From Halomonas smyrnensis AAD6 (GTDB lineage Bacteria; Pseudomonadota; Gammaproteobacteria; Pseudomonadales; Halomonadaceae), in contig NZ_AJKS02000004.1 of NCBI RefSeq assembly GCF_000265245.1, forward strand, positions 35,448-99,447: a stretch of DNA of 64,000 bases, given 5' to 3'. A model generated the notes under the pieces. It was not told the origin of the DNA. It did not search any database and saw only the letters and a program-made list of their open reading frames with translations. Positions within the stretch are counted from its first letter, which is position 1; each line of letters starts with the position of its first letter. Shown one piece after another: positions 49,125 to 57,572 of this stretch. The position numbers and the translations under genes were made by a program.

Positions 49125-50609
49125 TCAGTAGTGAATCCAGCGGGTCTTCAGCGCCATGTACTTGCGCATGCCGGCCAGCTCGTAGTCGCGGCCGATGCCG
49201 GACTCCTTCGTGCCGCCGAAGGGCGTCTGGGGGCTCACCGCATCGACGCCGTTGACCGTGACGGTGCCCGCCTCGAGGGTATCGCACAGCCGGTGGGCGC
49301 GGCCCAGGTCGCGGGTCCACAGCGAGGCGGCCAGGCCGTAACGGCTGTCGTTGGCGAGTGCCACGCCCTCGGCCTCGCCGGCGAAGCGGCTCACCGCCAG
49401 CACCGGGCCGAAGATCTCCTCGCGGAACAGGCGATGCGCGGGCGTGACCCCGGTGAACACCGTGGGGGCCACGAACAGTTCGCCGCCCGCGGCCGTCAGC
49501 GCCTCGCCGCCATGGCGCAGAGTGGCCTCATCGCGGCCGATAGCCAGGTAGTCGCGGACCTTGTCGAACTGGGCGCGGCTGACCAGCGGGCCGAGCCGGG
49601 TGGCCGGATCGAGGGGGTCGCCGGGCACCAGGTTGACCAGACGGGCGTCCAGGGCCTCGAGGAAGGCGTCGTGGATGCCGTCCTGAAGCAGCAGCCGCGA
49701 GTGGGCCGAGCAGACCTGGCCGGCGTGGGTGAAGATCCCCGCCACCGCGGCGTCCACCGCCGCCTCCAGGTCGGGACAGTCGTCGAAGATCAGCAGCGGG
49801 CTCTTGCCGCCACATTCCAGCCACACCGGCTTCATGTTGGATTCGCCGGCATAGACCATGAAGCGCTTGCCGATCTCGGTGGAGCCGGTGAAGCCCAGGG
49901 CATCCACGTCGTCGTGACGGCCCAGGGCATCGCCGGCCAGATGGCCGTGACCCGGTACCACGTTGAGCACGCCGTCGGGCAGGCCGGCGGCCTGGCACAG
50001 CTCGGCCAGGCGCAGGGCGGACAGCGACGACTCCTCGGCGGGCTTGAGCACCAGGCTGTTGCCGGCGGCCAGCGCCGGGGCCAGCTTGACCGCGCTGTTG
50101 TGCAGCGGGTAGTTCCAGGGCACCACGGCGCCCACCACGCCCAGCGGCTCGTGGGTGATGGTGGCCTGGACGTTGGCCGGGGAGGGCGCGACGCGGTCGT
50201 AGGCCTTGTCCTGCACCTCGCCGTACCAGTCGAAGAGCACCGCGGCTTCTTCTGCGTCCTCCAGGGCCTCGGTGATGCACTTGCCGCTCTCCAGGCTGTC
50301 GAGCAGGGCCAGTTCCTCGGTGTGGGCGCGGATCTCGCCGGCGATGGCCAGCATCACCCGGCGACGCTCGCCGGGTTCGGCCCGGGCCCAGTCACCGGCC
50401 ACGAAGGCAGTGCGGGCGGCGGCCACGGCGCGATCCACGTCGGCCGCCTCGCAGGCGGCGATGGCGGCGACCGGGGCGGCGGTCATGGGGTTGATCGAGT
50501 CCAGGGTCGCACCGCCCTCGGCGGGGCAGCGCCGGCCGGCGATCCAGGCGCGACCGTCGGCGTCGAGGGAAGCGGCGCGGCGCTTCCAGTCGTCATAGGT
50601 CAGGGGCAT
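49125..50609 (-). CDS. NAD(P)-dependent aldehyde dehydrogenase
   Basis: This 494-residue aldehyde dehydrogenase superfamily enzyme resembles betaine-aldehyde and aminoaldehyde dehydrogenases. The cofactor region has VVPWNYPLHNSAVKLAPALAAGN and LGFTGSTEIGKRFM. The catalytic Glu is in VWLECGGKSP and the Cys in HAGQVCSAHSR. FREEIFGPVLAV and PFGGTKESGIGRD complete the signature. ATG 50609 follows AAGGAG. It probably oxidises the aldehyde made by the GMC enzyme or left after the oxygenase cleaves a C-N bond. Confidence 0.9.
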   Translation of the reverse strand: MPLTYDDWKRRAASLDADGRAWIAGRRCPAEGGATLDSINPMTAAPVAAIAACEAADVDRAVAAARTAFVAGDWARAEPGERRRVMLAIAGEIRAHTEELALLDSLESGKCITEALEDAEEAAVLFDWYGEVQDKAYDRVAPSPANVQATITHEPLGVVGAVVPWNYPLHNSAVKLAPALAAGNSLVLKPAEESSLSALRLAELCQAAGLPDGVLNVVPGHGHLAGDALGRHDDVDALGFTGSTEIGKRFMVYAGESNMKPVWLECGGKSPLLIFDDCPDLEAAVDAAVAGIFTHAGQVCSAHSRLLLQDGIHDAFLEALDARLVNLVPGDPLDPATRLGPLVSRAQFDKVRDYLAIGRDEATLRHGGEALTAAGGELFVAPTVFTGVTPAHRLFREEIFGPVLAVSRFAGEAEGVALANDSRYGLAASLWTRDLGRAHRLCDTLEAGTVTVNGVDAVSPQTPFGGTKESGIGRDYELAGMRKYMALKTRWIHY

Positions 50610-50649
50610 GGGGGCTCCTTCGGGGTGGTCGAATATCAGAAATCGGAAG

Positions 50650-51600
50650 TCAGAGGTCGAGTACCAGGCGCGCGCCTGCCGGGCGCGAGACGCAGGCATA
50701 GAGGGTGTCGTTGGCGGCCTTCTCGGCATCGTCCTGGAGCACGTCGCGATGATCCACGTCGCCCTCGATCACGCCGCAGGCGCAGGTGCCACAGGCGCCC
50801 TCACCGCACAGGGTGGGCGGGGCGACGCCGGCGCGGGTCAGGCCGTCGAGCAGCGATTCATCGGGCGCCAGGACGACGGTGCGGTCGCTGCGCGCGAGCA
50901 CGATCTCGCACTGGCCGTCGCGGGGCGTGGCGTCTGGCGCCGCGCCGCGGAAGCGTTCCAGCTGCAGGCAGCCTGCCGGCCAGGTCACGGCCACGGCCTC
51001 CAGGGCGGCGAGCAGACCCTCCGGGCCGCAGGCGTGGATGCGGACCCCGGCGTCCACCTCGCCGACCAGGTCGGCCACCTCGGCGCGCCCATCCCGGTCG
51101 GAGACGTGCAGGTGCAGCGCCCCCTCGGGCAGCAGGGCCGCGAGCTCGTCGGCGAAGGCGGCGTCCTCCTCCCGGCGCACCAGGTAGTGCACCTCGGGGG
51201 TCAGGCCGCGCCGGCACAGCCGTCGAGCCATGGCCACCAGCGGGGTGATGCCGATGCCGCCGCCGATCAGCACCTGGCGACGGCCGGATTCGTCGAGGGG
51301 AAAGCGGTCGCGCGGTGCCGAGGCGGTGAAGGCTTGCCCCTCCCGGACGTCATCGACCAGCAACACCGAGCCGCCGCGGGAATCGGGTTCGCGCAGCACC
51401 CCCAGGCGGTAGCGGCCGTCGGCGCCGTCGTCGAGCAGGGAATAGTGACGGACCAGGCCGCCCGGCAGGTCGAGCTCCAGGTGCGCTCCGGCCGGGGCGA
51501 CCGGCAGCGTCGTACCGTCGGCGGCCTCGAGGGTCAGCTCGACGATGGACGGGGACAGGCGGCGGTGGCGGGTCAGGATCAGCGACAGGCGATCGGACAT
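50650..51600 (-). CDS. Flavin/2Fe-2S reductase of the PDR/VanB family
   Basis: This is a 316-residue electron-transfer protein. It has a flavin-binding barrel (GAHLELDLPGGLVRHYSL), an NAD(P)H domain (VLIGGGIGITPLVAMARRL, IHACGPEGLLAAL) and a C-terminal plant-type ferredoxin (LCGEGACGTCACGVIEGDVDHRD, final Cys in LYACVSRP). Such proteins serve as the reductase for VanA- and CntA-type Rieske oxygenases, so it is the natural partner of the oxygenase at 55217. GAGGAGG precedes ATG 51600. It lies between the GMC and aldehyde dehydrogenase genes. Confidence 0.9.
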   Translation of the reverse strand: MSDRLSLILTRHRRLSPSIVELTLEAADGTTLPVAPAGAHLELDLPGGLVRHYSLLDDGADGRYRLGVLREPDSRGGSVLLVDDVREGQAFTASAPRDRFPLDESGRRQVLIGGGIGITPLVAMARRLCRRGLTPEVHYLVRREEDAAFADELAALLPEGALHLHVSDRDGRAEVADLVGEVDAGVRIHACGPEGLLAALEAVAVTWPAGCLQLERFRGAAPDATPRDGQCEIVLARSDRTVVLAPDESLLDGLTRAGVAPPTLCGEGACGTCACGVIEGDVDHRDVLQDDAEKAANDTLYACVSRPAGARLVLDL

Positions 51601-51610
51601 GGGAACCTCC

Positions 51611-53275
51611 TCAGCGTTGCTGGTGCTGCCAGTCGGGGTGGATCCATACCGGCGCCTCACTGGGGGCCGGTGCGGGGCGCCCCAGGATCAGGTCGCTGGC
51701 CTTCTCGGCGATCATCACGGTCGGGGCATTGGTGTTGCCGCTGACGATGGTCGGCATGATGGAGGCGTCCACCACGCGCAGGCCCTTGAGCCCGTGGACG
51801 CGCAGCTCGGGGTCGACCACCGCCTCCGGGTCGCTGGCCGGGCCCATCTTGCAGGTGCCGGCGGCATGATAGCCGGTCTCGGTGGTGGCCCGGGCCCAGG
51901 CGTCCAAGGCCTCGTCGCTCTGGCAGTTCGGCCCCGGGGAGATCTCCTCGCCGCGCAGGCCGTCGAAGGCCGGCTGATCGATCAGTTCGCGCACCAGGCG
52001 CACCGCGGCGCGCATGTCGGCCCGGTCGCGCTCGGTGGCGAGGTAGTTGAAGACGATCCTTGGCGCCTGGGCCGGGTCGGTGTCGGCCAGGCGTACGCGC
52101 CCCAGGCTGGTGGGGCGCATCAGGTCGATATGCACCTGGAAGGAATGGTCCTTGAGGGCCTCCACGGTGCCGGGCTCGACGGCCAGTGCCATGAAGGTCA
52201 GCTGCAGGTCCGGATGCTCGACCCCGGCACGCGAGCGGATGAAGGCCCCGGCATCGAAGAGGTTGGTGCCGGCCAGCCCGCCACGATCGGCGAACCAGCG
52301 CATGCCCAGCCACCACTTGCGCGGCGCCCGGGTCCAGGGCGCGTGGGAGACCGGGCGCGAGCAGCGGTAGGCGACCACGGTGTCGGGGTGATCATTGAGT
52401 CGTCGGCCGACCCCTTCCAGGCGATGGGTGGCATCGATCCCCCAGCGCTCGAGTTCGTCCCCGGGACCGATTCCGGAAAGCATCAACAGCTGGGGGCTAT
52501 TGATGGCGCCTCCGGCCAGCAGCACCTCGCGCCGCGCATGTGCCTCGACGCGGCGGGTGCCCTGGCGGTAGGCCACGCCGTAGGCGCGGCCGTCCTCGAC
52601 CAGCACCCTCTCGGCCATCGCGCCGGTCATCACGGTCAGGTTGGTGCGGCGCCGGGCCCGGGCCAGGTAGCCGCGGGCCGTGCTCCAGCGCCGGCCCTTC
52701 CAGGTGGTGCGATCGACTCGACCGAAGCCCTCCTGGCGATAGCCGTTGACGTCGGCGCTGGCGGAGTAGCCCGCCTGTTCGCCGGCTTCCAGGAAGGCGC
52801 GCGACAGCGGGTCGATCGGTTGGCCGGGGCTGACCCGTAGCGGGCCATCGCCGCCGTGGTAGTCGTCTCCGCCCAGGGCATGGCCCTCGGCGCGCCGGAA
52901 GTAGGGCAGTACCCGGGCGTAGTTCCAGCCCTCGCAGCCGGCCTCGGCCCAGGCATCGTAGTCCCGGGCATGGCCGCGGATGTAGACCATGCCGTTGATC
53001 GAGGAGGATCCCCCCAGGGTCTTGCCTCGGGGCGTGGCGATATGGCGACCGTCCAGGTGGGGCTCGGGGCCCGACCAGTAGTGCCAGTTGAAGCGCGGGC
53101 CATCGATGGCCGCTCCCATCGCCGCCGGCATGTGGATGGTCCAGGAGTGGTCCTTGGGGCCGGCCTCGAGCAGCAGCACCCGATAGCGGCCATCGGCGGT
53201 CAGGCGATCGGCGAGCACGCAGCCTGCCGAGCCGGCGCCGACGATGATGTAGTCGTAGTCAGGGGTCTGGTTCAT
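51611..53275 (-). CDS. GMC-family FAD alcohol oxidoreductase (choline-dehydrogenase-like)
   Basis: This 554-residue flavoprotein has the N-terminal FAD motif YIIVGAGSAGCVLADRLTADG, the GMC signature GGSSSINGMVYIRGHARDYDAW, and the second signature GAINSPQLLMLSGIG. The C-terminal active-site His is in GYHAAGTCKMG, with NTNAPTVMIAEKASDLI at the end. It resembles BetA-type choline dehydrogenases, but the usual betIBA neighbours are absent, so the alcohol substrate is open. It heads the second part of the cluster after a 225-base gap that shows no gene and no convincing promoter. Confidence 0.9.
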   Translation of the reverse strand: MNQTPDYDYIIVGAGSAGCVLADRLTADGRYRVLLLEAGPKDHSWTIHMPAAMGAAIDGPRFNWHYWSGPEPHLDGRHIATPRGKTLGGSSSINGMVYIRGHARDYDAWAEAGCEGWNYARVLPYFRRAEGHALGGDDYHGGDGPLRVSPGQPIDPLSRAFLEAGEQAGYSASADVNGYRQEGFGRVDRTTWKGRRWSTARGYLARARRRTNLTVMTGAMAERVLVEDGRAYGVAYRQGTRRVEAHARREVLLAGGAINSPQLLMLSGIGPGDELERWGIDATHRLEGVGRRLNDHPDTVVAYRCSRPVSHAPWTRAPRKWWLGMRWFADRGGLAGTNLFDAGAFIRSRAGVEHPDLQLTFMALAVEPGTVEALKDHSFQVHIDLMRPTSLGRVRLADTDPAQAPRIVFNYLATERDRADMRAAVRLVRELIDQPAFDGLRGEEISPGPNCQSDEALDAWARATTETGYHAAGTCKMGPASDPEAVVDPELRVHGLKGLRVVDASIMPTIVSGNTNAPTVMIAEKASDLILGRPAPAPSEAPVWIHPDWQHQQR

Positions 53276-53500
53276 GAAAACTCCATGCCCTGTGCCTCGG
53301 GCTCATGACGACGGCGCCAGAGTGATGGGCATTGAAGGCAAGATAGAGCGATGGGCCGTCGCCGTCGGCGACCGGAGGGCGATATAGCCCCGCGCCGTTG
53401 AATCGGCCATGGCGGTGGGCCCTGGCGGGTTCGAAGGGCGGTGTCTCGGAACAGGCCGCCGTTACGGTCCATCGCGTTGATCGGGTAAGGCGCCGTGGGC

Positions 53501-54421
53501 TCAGCGCCGGGTCAGGTAGGCTTCCAGGGCCGGGGTGCTGGCGTCGGCGCTGCTCACGCCTTCCAGCCATTCGCCAACCAGGTCGGGGTTGGCGTCGAGC
53601 CAGTCGCGGGCGACGTCGTCGAGGGGGCGCTCCTCGCGGCTGAACTCGTGGACCCAGGCATTCTGCACCTCGATCGGGACCACCATCTGCTCGAGGAAGG
53701 TGGCGACGTTGGGGGCGCGCTCGATGAAGGCGGCGCTGGCCACGGTGGAGACGGTGCTGGCGCCGCCCCACAGGCCCTCCGGATCCTCCAGGTAATGCAC
53801 GTCGTAGACGACGTTCATCCAGTGCGGCTCCCAGCCCAGGAAGGCGGTCCAGCGGTCGTCATTGTTGTTGGCCTCGAGCTGCGAGAGCATGCCGGTGACG
53901 CTGGAGGCCACCACCCGCCAGTCGCCCAGGCCGTAGACATCTTCGTCGATGGCGTCCTGCATGATCTCGTTGCCGACGTTGCCGGGCTCGATGCCGTAGA
54001 AGCTGTGATCGAAGCGCTCCGCGTGCTCGGCCAGGTCGGTCATGGAGTGCACGCCGGCGTCCCAGACATGGCCGGGCACGGCAAGCTTGAAGCGTGCGCC
54101 CTGGATGTTGTGGACGAGCTCGACCAGCTCGCCGCTTTCCAGGCGCGGATCGAGCATGGCCCCCTGAGACGGGCGCCACAGGGCCATATCCACATCGATG
54201 TCGTCGCCAACCAGACCCTCCAGGATGATGGCGGTGCTGGCCTCCTTGACGCTGGTCTCGTAGCCCAGGCGCTCCAGCAGCTGGCTGGCCACCTCGGTCT
54301 TGACGGTGGCACCGGGCCACGGCGGGGTGGCGAAGCGAATCTCGTCGGCCTGGGCGAGGCCGGCGACGCTCAGGCTGGCGACCAGCAGGCCGGTACGCAG
54401 GGCATGGGGATGCTGCATCAT
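53501..54421 (-). CDS. Glycine-betaine-type ABC substrate-binding protein (orphan)
   Basis: This 306-residue periplasmic protein of the ProX/OpuAC family has a signal peptide (GLLVASLSVAGLAQADE). The start of the mature part (IRFATPPWPGATVKTEVASQLLERLGYET) and an aromatic-rich segment (FLGWEPHWMNVVYDVHYLEDPEGLWGG) fit a Trp/Tyr cage for a quaternary ammonium group. No permease or ATPase gene is in the cluster, so it must share another transporter. GGAG precedes tandem ATGs at 54421 and 54418. This gene ties the cluster to a betaine-like ligand. Confidence 0.88.
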   Translation of the reverse strand: MMQHPHALRTGLLVASLSVAGLAQADEIRFATPPWPGATVKTEVASQLLERLGYETSVKEASTAIILEGLVGDDIDVDMALWRPSQGAMLDPRLESGELVELVHNIQGARFKLAVPGHVWDAGVHSMTDLAEHAERFDHSFYGIEPGNVGNEIMQDAIDEDVYGLGDWRVVASSVTGMLSQLEANNNDDRWTAFLGWEPHWMNVVYDVHYLEDPEGLWGGASTVSTVASAAFIERAPNVATFLEQMVVPIEVQNAWVHEFSREERPLDDVARDWLDANPDLVGEWLEGVSSADASTPALEAYLTRR

Positions 54422-54452
54422 GGGGAGTCTCCTCAATGTATTGTTATCGTGT

Positions 54453-55220
54453 TCAGAAGCCGCAGACCCCGCCGCCATCCACCGAGAGGATGGCGCCGTG
54501 GGTGAAACCGGCGCGGGGCGAGGCGAGGTAGAGGATGGCGTCGGCGACCTCCTCGGGGCGGGCCATGCGGCCCATAGGGGCCCGGGCGCGGGCGGCGGCC
54601 AGGTAGGCCTCGCGATCGCCGCTGGCGTCAGCGGCGGCATCGATCATGTCGGTGGCCACGTTGCCCGGACAGACGCAGTTGACGCGGATGCGTCCGGCGA
54701 GCTCCAGGGCCAGCGCCCGGGTCAGGTTGACCACCGCGGCCTTGGCCCCGGAGTAGACGCTGCTCGGCGGGTAGCCGATCAGCCCGGCATCCGAGCCCAG
54801 GTTCACGGCGTTGCCGCCGGCCGCCTCCAGGTGGGGCAGGGCGGCCTGGAGGGTGAAGAAGGTGCCGGCCGCGTTGACGCCGTAGGTGCTGTCCCAATGG
54901 GCCTGAGTGACCGTCTCGAAGGGCACTTCGTCGAAGACGCCGGCGGCGTTGACCAGGATATCCAGGCCGCCAAGCCCTGCCACGGCGCTTTCCACCACGG
55001 CGGCACAGGCGGCACGGTCAGACAGCTCCCCCGGCGCGGCGACCACCCGGGCCCCGTCGCCCAGCTCGCGGCGCAGGGCGTCGACCGAGGCCGCGCGTCG
55101 CGCCCCGATGGCCACCGTCGCGCCCTCCTCGAGGAAGCGGCGCACGGTGGCGGCGCCGATCCCGCGGGCGCCGCCGGTGATCAGTACTCTCTTGCCGGCG
55201 AAGGTGCCCTGGGCGCTCAT
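54453..55220 (-). CDS. Short-chain dehydrogenase/reductase
   Basis: This 255-residue classical SDR has the cofactor motif VLITGGARGIGAATVRRF, an NAG-like strand (ILVNAAGVF), and the catalytic Tyr and Lys in SSVYSGAKAAVVNL. The usual catalytic Ser precedes as NLGSDAGLIG. It ends HGAILSVDGGGVCGF. It overlaps the Rieske gene by four bases (ATGA), so the two are probably made together. It may oxidise a hydroxylated intermediate; cofactor preference (NAD or NADP) is unclear. Confidence 0.9.
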   Translation of the reverse strand: MSAQGTFAGKRVLITGGARGIGAATVRRFLEEGATVAIGARRAASVDALRRELGDGARVVAAPGELSDRAACAAVVESAVAGLGGLDILVNAAGVFDEVPFETVTQAHWDSTYGVNAAGTFFTLQAALPHLEAAGGNAVNLGSDAGLIGYPPSSVYSGAKAAVVNLTRALALELAGRIRVNCVCPGNVATDMIDAAADASGDREAYLAAARARAPMGRMARPEEVADAILYLASPRAGFTHGAILSVDGGGVCGF

Positions 55221-56374
55221 GCCTCACCTCCCGGCTCGCCGTGAAGGGCGCGATGCACGAGGCGGTGGAAGTTCAGCACCAGGTGCTCGCTCTCGTTGCT
55301 GCGCTCGGCATCGATCATGTAGCGACCCTGATCGTAGCCCAGCGAACGCAGGCCCTTCTGGGTCGTGATGTTGAGCTCGATATCCTCCGGTCCCAGATCT
55401 TCGTTCATCCAGCGAATGCTTTCCTGGGTCACCTCGGGCAGGGCGTCGAGATCATGAGCGCTGTAGTAGCCGAAGCGCAGGAGGCTGCGCTCTGCATCCA
55501 GTGGGATGATCATGAAGGTCCCCATGCACTGGGAGAACGGGAACTGATAGAAGGTGTTGTGGGGCCACAGACCGATGTTGAAGAAGCCATCGCCGTCTTC
55601 CACCTCGCGGCCGAGGGGGACGCCGTAGGCCTCGGTGGCGTCCCGGTTGGGCGGGGCGCCATAGGTCCACCAGTTGTCGTGATGGCGCAGCTTGTAGCCG
55701 GAGAAGTCGATCAGCGATGCCAGGTCGACATGGCAGGGGCCCGAGAGCTGGAAGTGGTAGCCTTCGATGGAGTTGTCCATGATCACCTTCCAGTTGGCCG
55801 GGACGATCACGTCGTCCTCCTGGATCAGGTGCATCCGGTCGAGGTTGGGAATGGCATCGCGGATCGCTGACTCGGCGCCGGGGAAGAGGTCGTGCATGTC
55901 CGGGGCGTCGGGATCGAAGTTGAAGTAGACGCTGCCGGCGAAGATCTGCAGTCGCACGGGAGGGATCCGGTAGTCGTCGACATTGAAGGCTTCGATGCGA
56001 TCACTGCGTGGGGCGGCCTTGAGACGGCCGTCGGGGCCATAGCACCAGGAATGATAGGCACAGCGAATCACGCCCTTCTGCACGCCACGAGTCTCGTTGA
56101 GCAGGCGGTTGCCGCGATGCTGACAGACGTTGTGAAAGGCATGGAGCTCGCCCGCCCGGTCACGCATCAGGATCACGCTCTGATCGAAGATGTCGCGCAC
56201 CACGAAGGCGCCAGCAACGTCGAGTTCATTGACGTGGCAGCCGAAATGCCAGGCGCTCATGAAGATGCGTTCACGCTCTTCCTCGAACAGCGACGAGTCG
56301 TAAAAGTAGCGGGAGGGGAGGGTCAGGGCACGCTCGGGACGCTGGGCGGCCCAGGCCTGGTGGGAGTGGCTCAT
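55217..56374 (-). CDS. Rieske non-haem iron oxygenase of quaternary-ammonium type
   Basis: This is a 385-residue oxygenase. The Rieske centre is CQHRG (C84, H86) and CAYHSW (C105, H108). The iron site lies in NWKVIMDNSIEGYHFQLSGPCH: the residue bridging the two metal centres is Glu (about 204), not the usual Asp, a hallmark of the CntA (carnitine), glycine-betaine and stachydrine group. The two iron His are separated by seven residues (H207, H215) instead of the four in CntA. A late EDIELNITTQKGLRSLGY supplies the likely Asp ligand. It heads an operon with the SDR and binding-protein genes; the likely reductase is encoded at 50650. Substrate unknown. Confidence 0.88.
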   Translation of the reverse strand: MSHSHQAWAAQRPERALTLPSRYFYDSSLFEEERERIFMSAWHFGCHVNELDVAGAFVVRDIFDQSVILMRDRAGELHAFHNVCQHRGNRLLNETRGVQKGVIRCAYHSWCYGPDGRLKAAPRSDRIEAFNVDDYRIPPVRLQIFAGSVYFNFDPDAPDMHDLFPGAESAIRDAIPNLDRMHLIQEDDVIVPANWKVIMDNSIEGYHFQLSGPCHVDLASLIDFSGYKLRHHDNWWTYGAPPNRDATEAYGVPLGREVEDGDGFFNIGLWPHNTFYQFPFSQCMGTFMIIPLDAERSLLRFGYYSAHDLDALPEVTQESIRWMNEDLGPEDIELNITTQKGLRSLGYDQGRYMIDAERSNESEHLVLNFHRLVHRALHGEPGGEA

Positions 56375-56480
56375 GGTATTACCTCAAACATCACGGTGTC
56401 GTTGTGTACGGCCCAAGGCTAGGCGACTCGGAGGGGCGTGACATGAGGTTTAGCGACACTATCTGTGTTGGCGTGTGATG

Positions 56481-56502
56481 AAAAGCGGCATTTAGATGCC
56501 GC
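56481..56502 (-). terminator. Rho-independent terminator of the LysR gene
   Basis: On the minus strand GCGGCAT/ATGCCGC with a CTAA loop is followed by TTTT, 64 bases after the LysR stop. It isolates the Rieske operon from the regulator gene. Confidence 0.75.
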
Positions 56503-56565
56503 AAATGGTTAGAAAAAGGCGGTTTTTGGCTTTTGTCGGCGAAATTTCGTTGATCTTTCGCGACA

Positions 56566-57462
56566 TCATGTCGGCAGGGCCCTGGCCTGGGCTTCGCGGG
56601 CCTGCTCGAGCCGCTCCAGCATCGCCCGGGCGGCGTTGGAGAGGGTGCGGCTGCGGTGCACCAGATAGCCCAGCGGGCGCTGGATCGGCGGGTGATCCAC
56701 CTCGAGCACGTGCAGTTCGCCGGCCGCGAGGCCTTCCGGCAGCAGGCTCCAGCCCAGGCCGATGGCGGTCATCATCTTCAGCGTCTCGAGGTAGTTGGTG
56801 GACAGCGTCACCGGCAGGCGCAGGCCGGCGGCGGCGAAGCGTGCCTCGATCAACCCACGGGTGAAGGTCAGCGGTCCCGGCAGCACGGCATCGAAGGCGC
56901 ACAGCTCGCTCAGGGCCAGCGGGCCTCGTGCGGCCAGGGGATGATCGTGGGCACAGACGAAGCACAGCCGGTCGATCCACACCGGCACCACCTGGAGCTG
57001 GGCGTCGGGATGCGGGGCCAGGGTGGCCACGGCGATTTCCAGCGTGCCGTCGAGCACGCCCTGGTAGGCCTGCTCCGAGTCCTCGAAGCGCAGGTCGAGC
57101 CGCACCTCGGGATGCTGGCGGGTATAGTCCTTGAGCAGCGGCGGCAGTCGGTGCAGGCCGATATGATGGCTGGTGGACAGCGTCAGGCTGCCCGCCACCT
57201 GGCCGTCCAGGTTGCCCAGGGCACGCCGGCTGTCGTCCACCATGACCAGGATCTGCCGGGCACGCGGCAGCAGCAGCCGGCCGGCCTCGGTCAGTGTCAC
57301 CCGGCGGCCGATGCGATCGAACAGCCGCGCCCCGACCTGATCCTCGAGCACCGCGATACGCTTGCTGACCGCCGGCTGGGTGAGATGCAGCTGCTCGCCG
57401 GCGCGGGAGAAGCTGCCGCCGTCGGCCACGGCGAGGAAGGCCTGCAGGCTCTGGGTATCCAT
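56566..57462 (-). CDS. LysR-type regulator divergent from leuC
   Basis: This 298-residue LysR regulator has a clear N-terminal helix-turn-helix (LQAFLAVADGGSFSRAGEQLHLTQPAVSKRIAVLEDQVG) and an effector-binding domain from about residue 90. A LysR gene in this divergent position beside leuC is also found in pseudomonads, so it more likely belongs to the leucine genes than to the oxygenase cluster behind it. A palindromic T-N11-A box lies 37 bases upstream of its start. Its own terminator separates it from the Rieske operon. Confidence 0.9.
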   Translation of the reverse strand: MDTQSLQAFLAVADGGSFSRAGEQLHLTQPAVSKRIAVLEDQVGARLFDRIGRRVTLTEAGRLLLPRARQILVMVDDSRRALGNLDGQVAGSLTLSTSHHIGLHRLPPLLKDYTRQHPEVRLDLRFEDSEQAYQGVLDGTLEIAVATLAPHPDAQLQVVPVWIDRLCFVCAHDHPLAARGPLALSELCAFDAVLPGPLTFTRGLIEARFAAAGLRLPVTLSTNYLETLKMMTAIGLGWSLLPEGLAAGELHVLEVDHPPIQRPLGYLVHRSRTLSNAARAMLERLEQAREAQARALPT

Positions 57463-57498
57463 TCGGGCTCCAGCGATGTGGGCTTGGGAGAGTTCTGT

Positions 57499-57513
57499 AT
57501 TCCTTTCAGGAAT
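57499..57513. promoter_or_regulatory. LysR-type T-N11-A operator between LysR gene and leuC
   Basis: ATTCCTTTCAGGAAT is a perfect inverted repeat (ATTCCT/AGGAAT, spacer TTC) containing T-N11-A, the core of LysR-family sites. It lies in the divergent region, as expected for a regulator that controls itself and leuC. Confidence 0.55.
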
Positions 57514-57572
57514 CCTTTAAATAAATAACATGAATTGCTTTTATGTGCGCGTCGCGGGACACTTCTGCAAAA

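Noticed and set aside
51611..53275. Calling the GMC gene betA (choline dehydrogenase)
   Set aside because: The family resembles BetA, but betI and the betB-betA pairing are absent and the cluster context differs, so a gene symbol would overclaim.
55217..56374. Calling the Rieske gene cntA (carnitine monooxygenase)
   Set aside because: The bridging Glu fits, but the iron-ligand spacing and the neighbours (aldolase, GMC, SDR) do not match the carnitine system.
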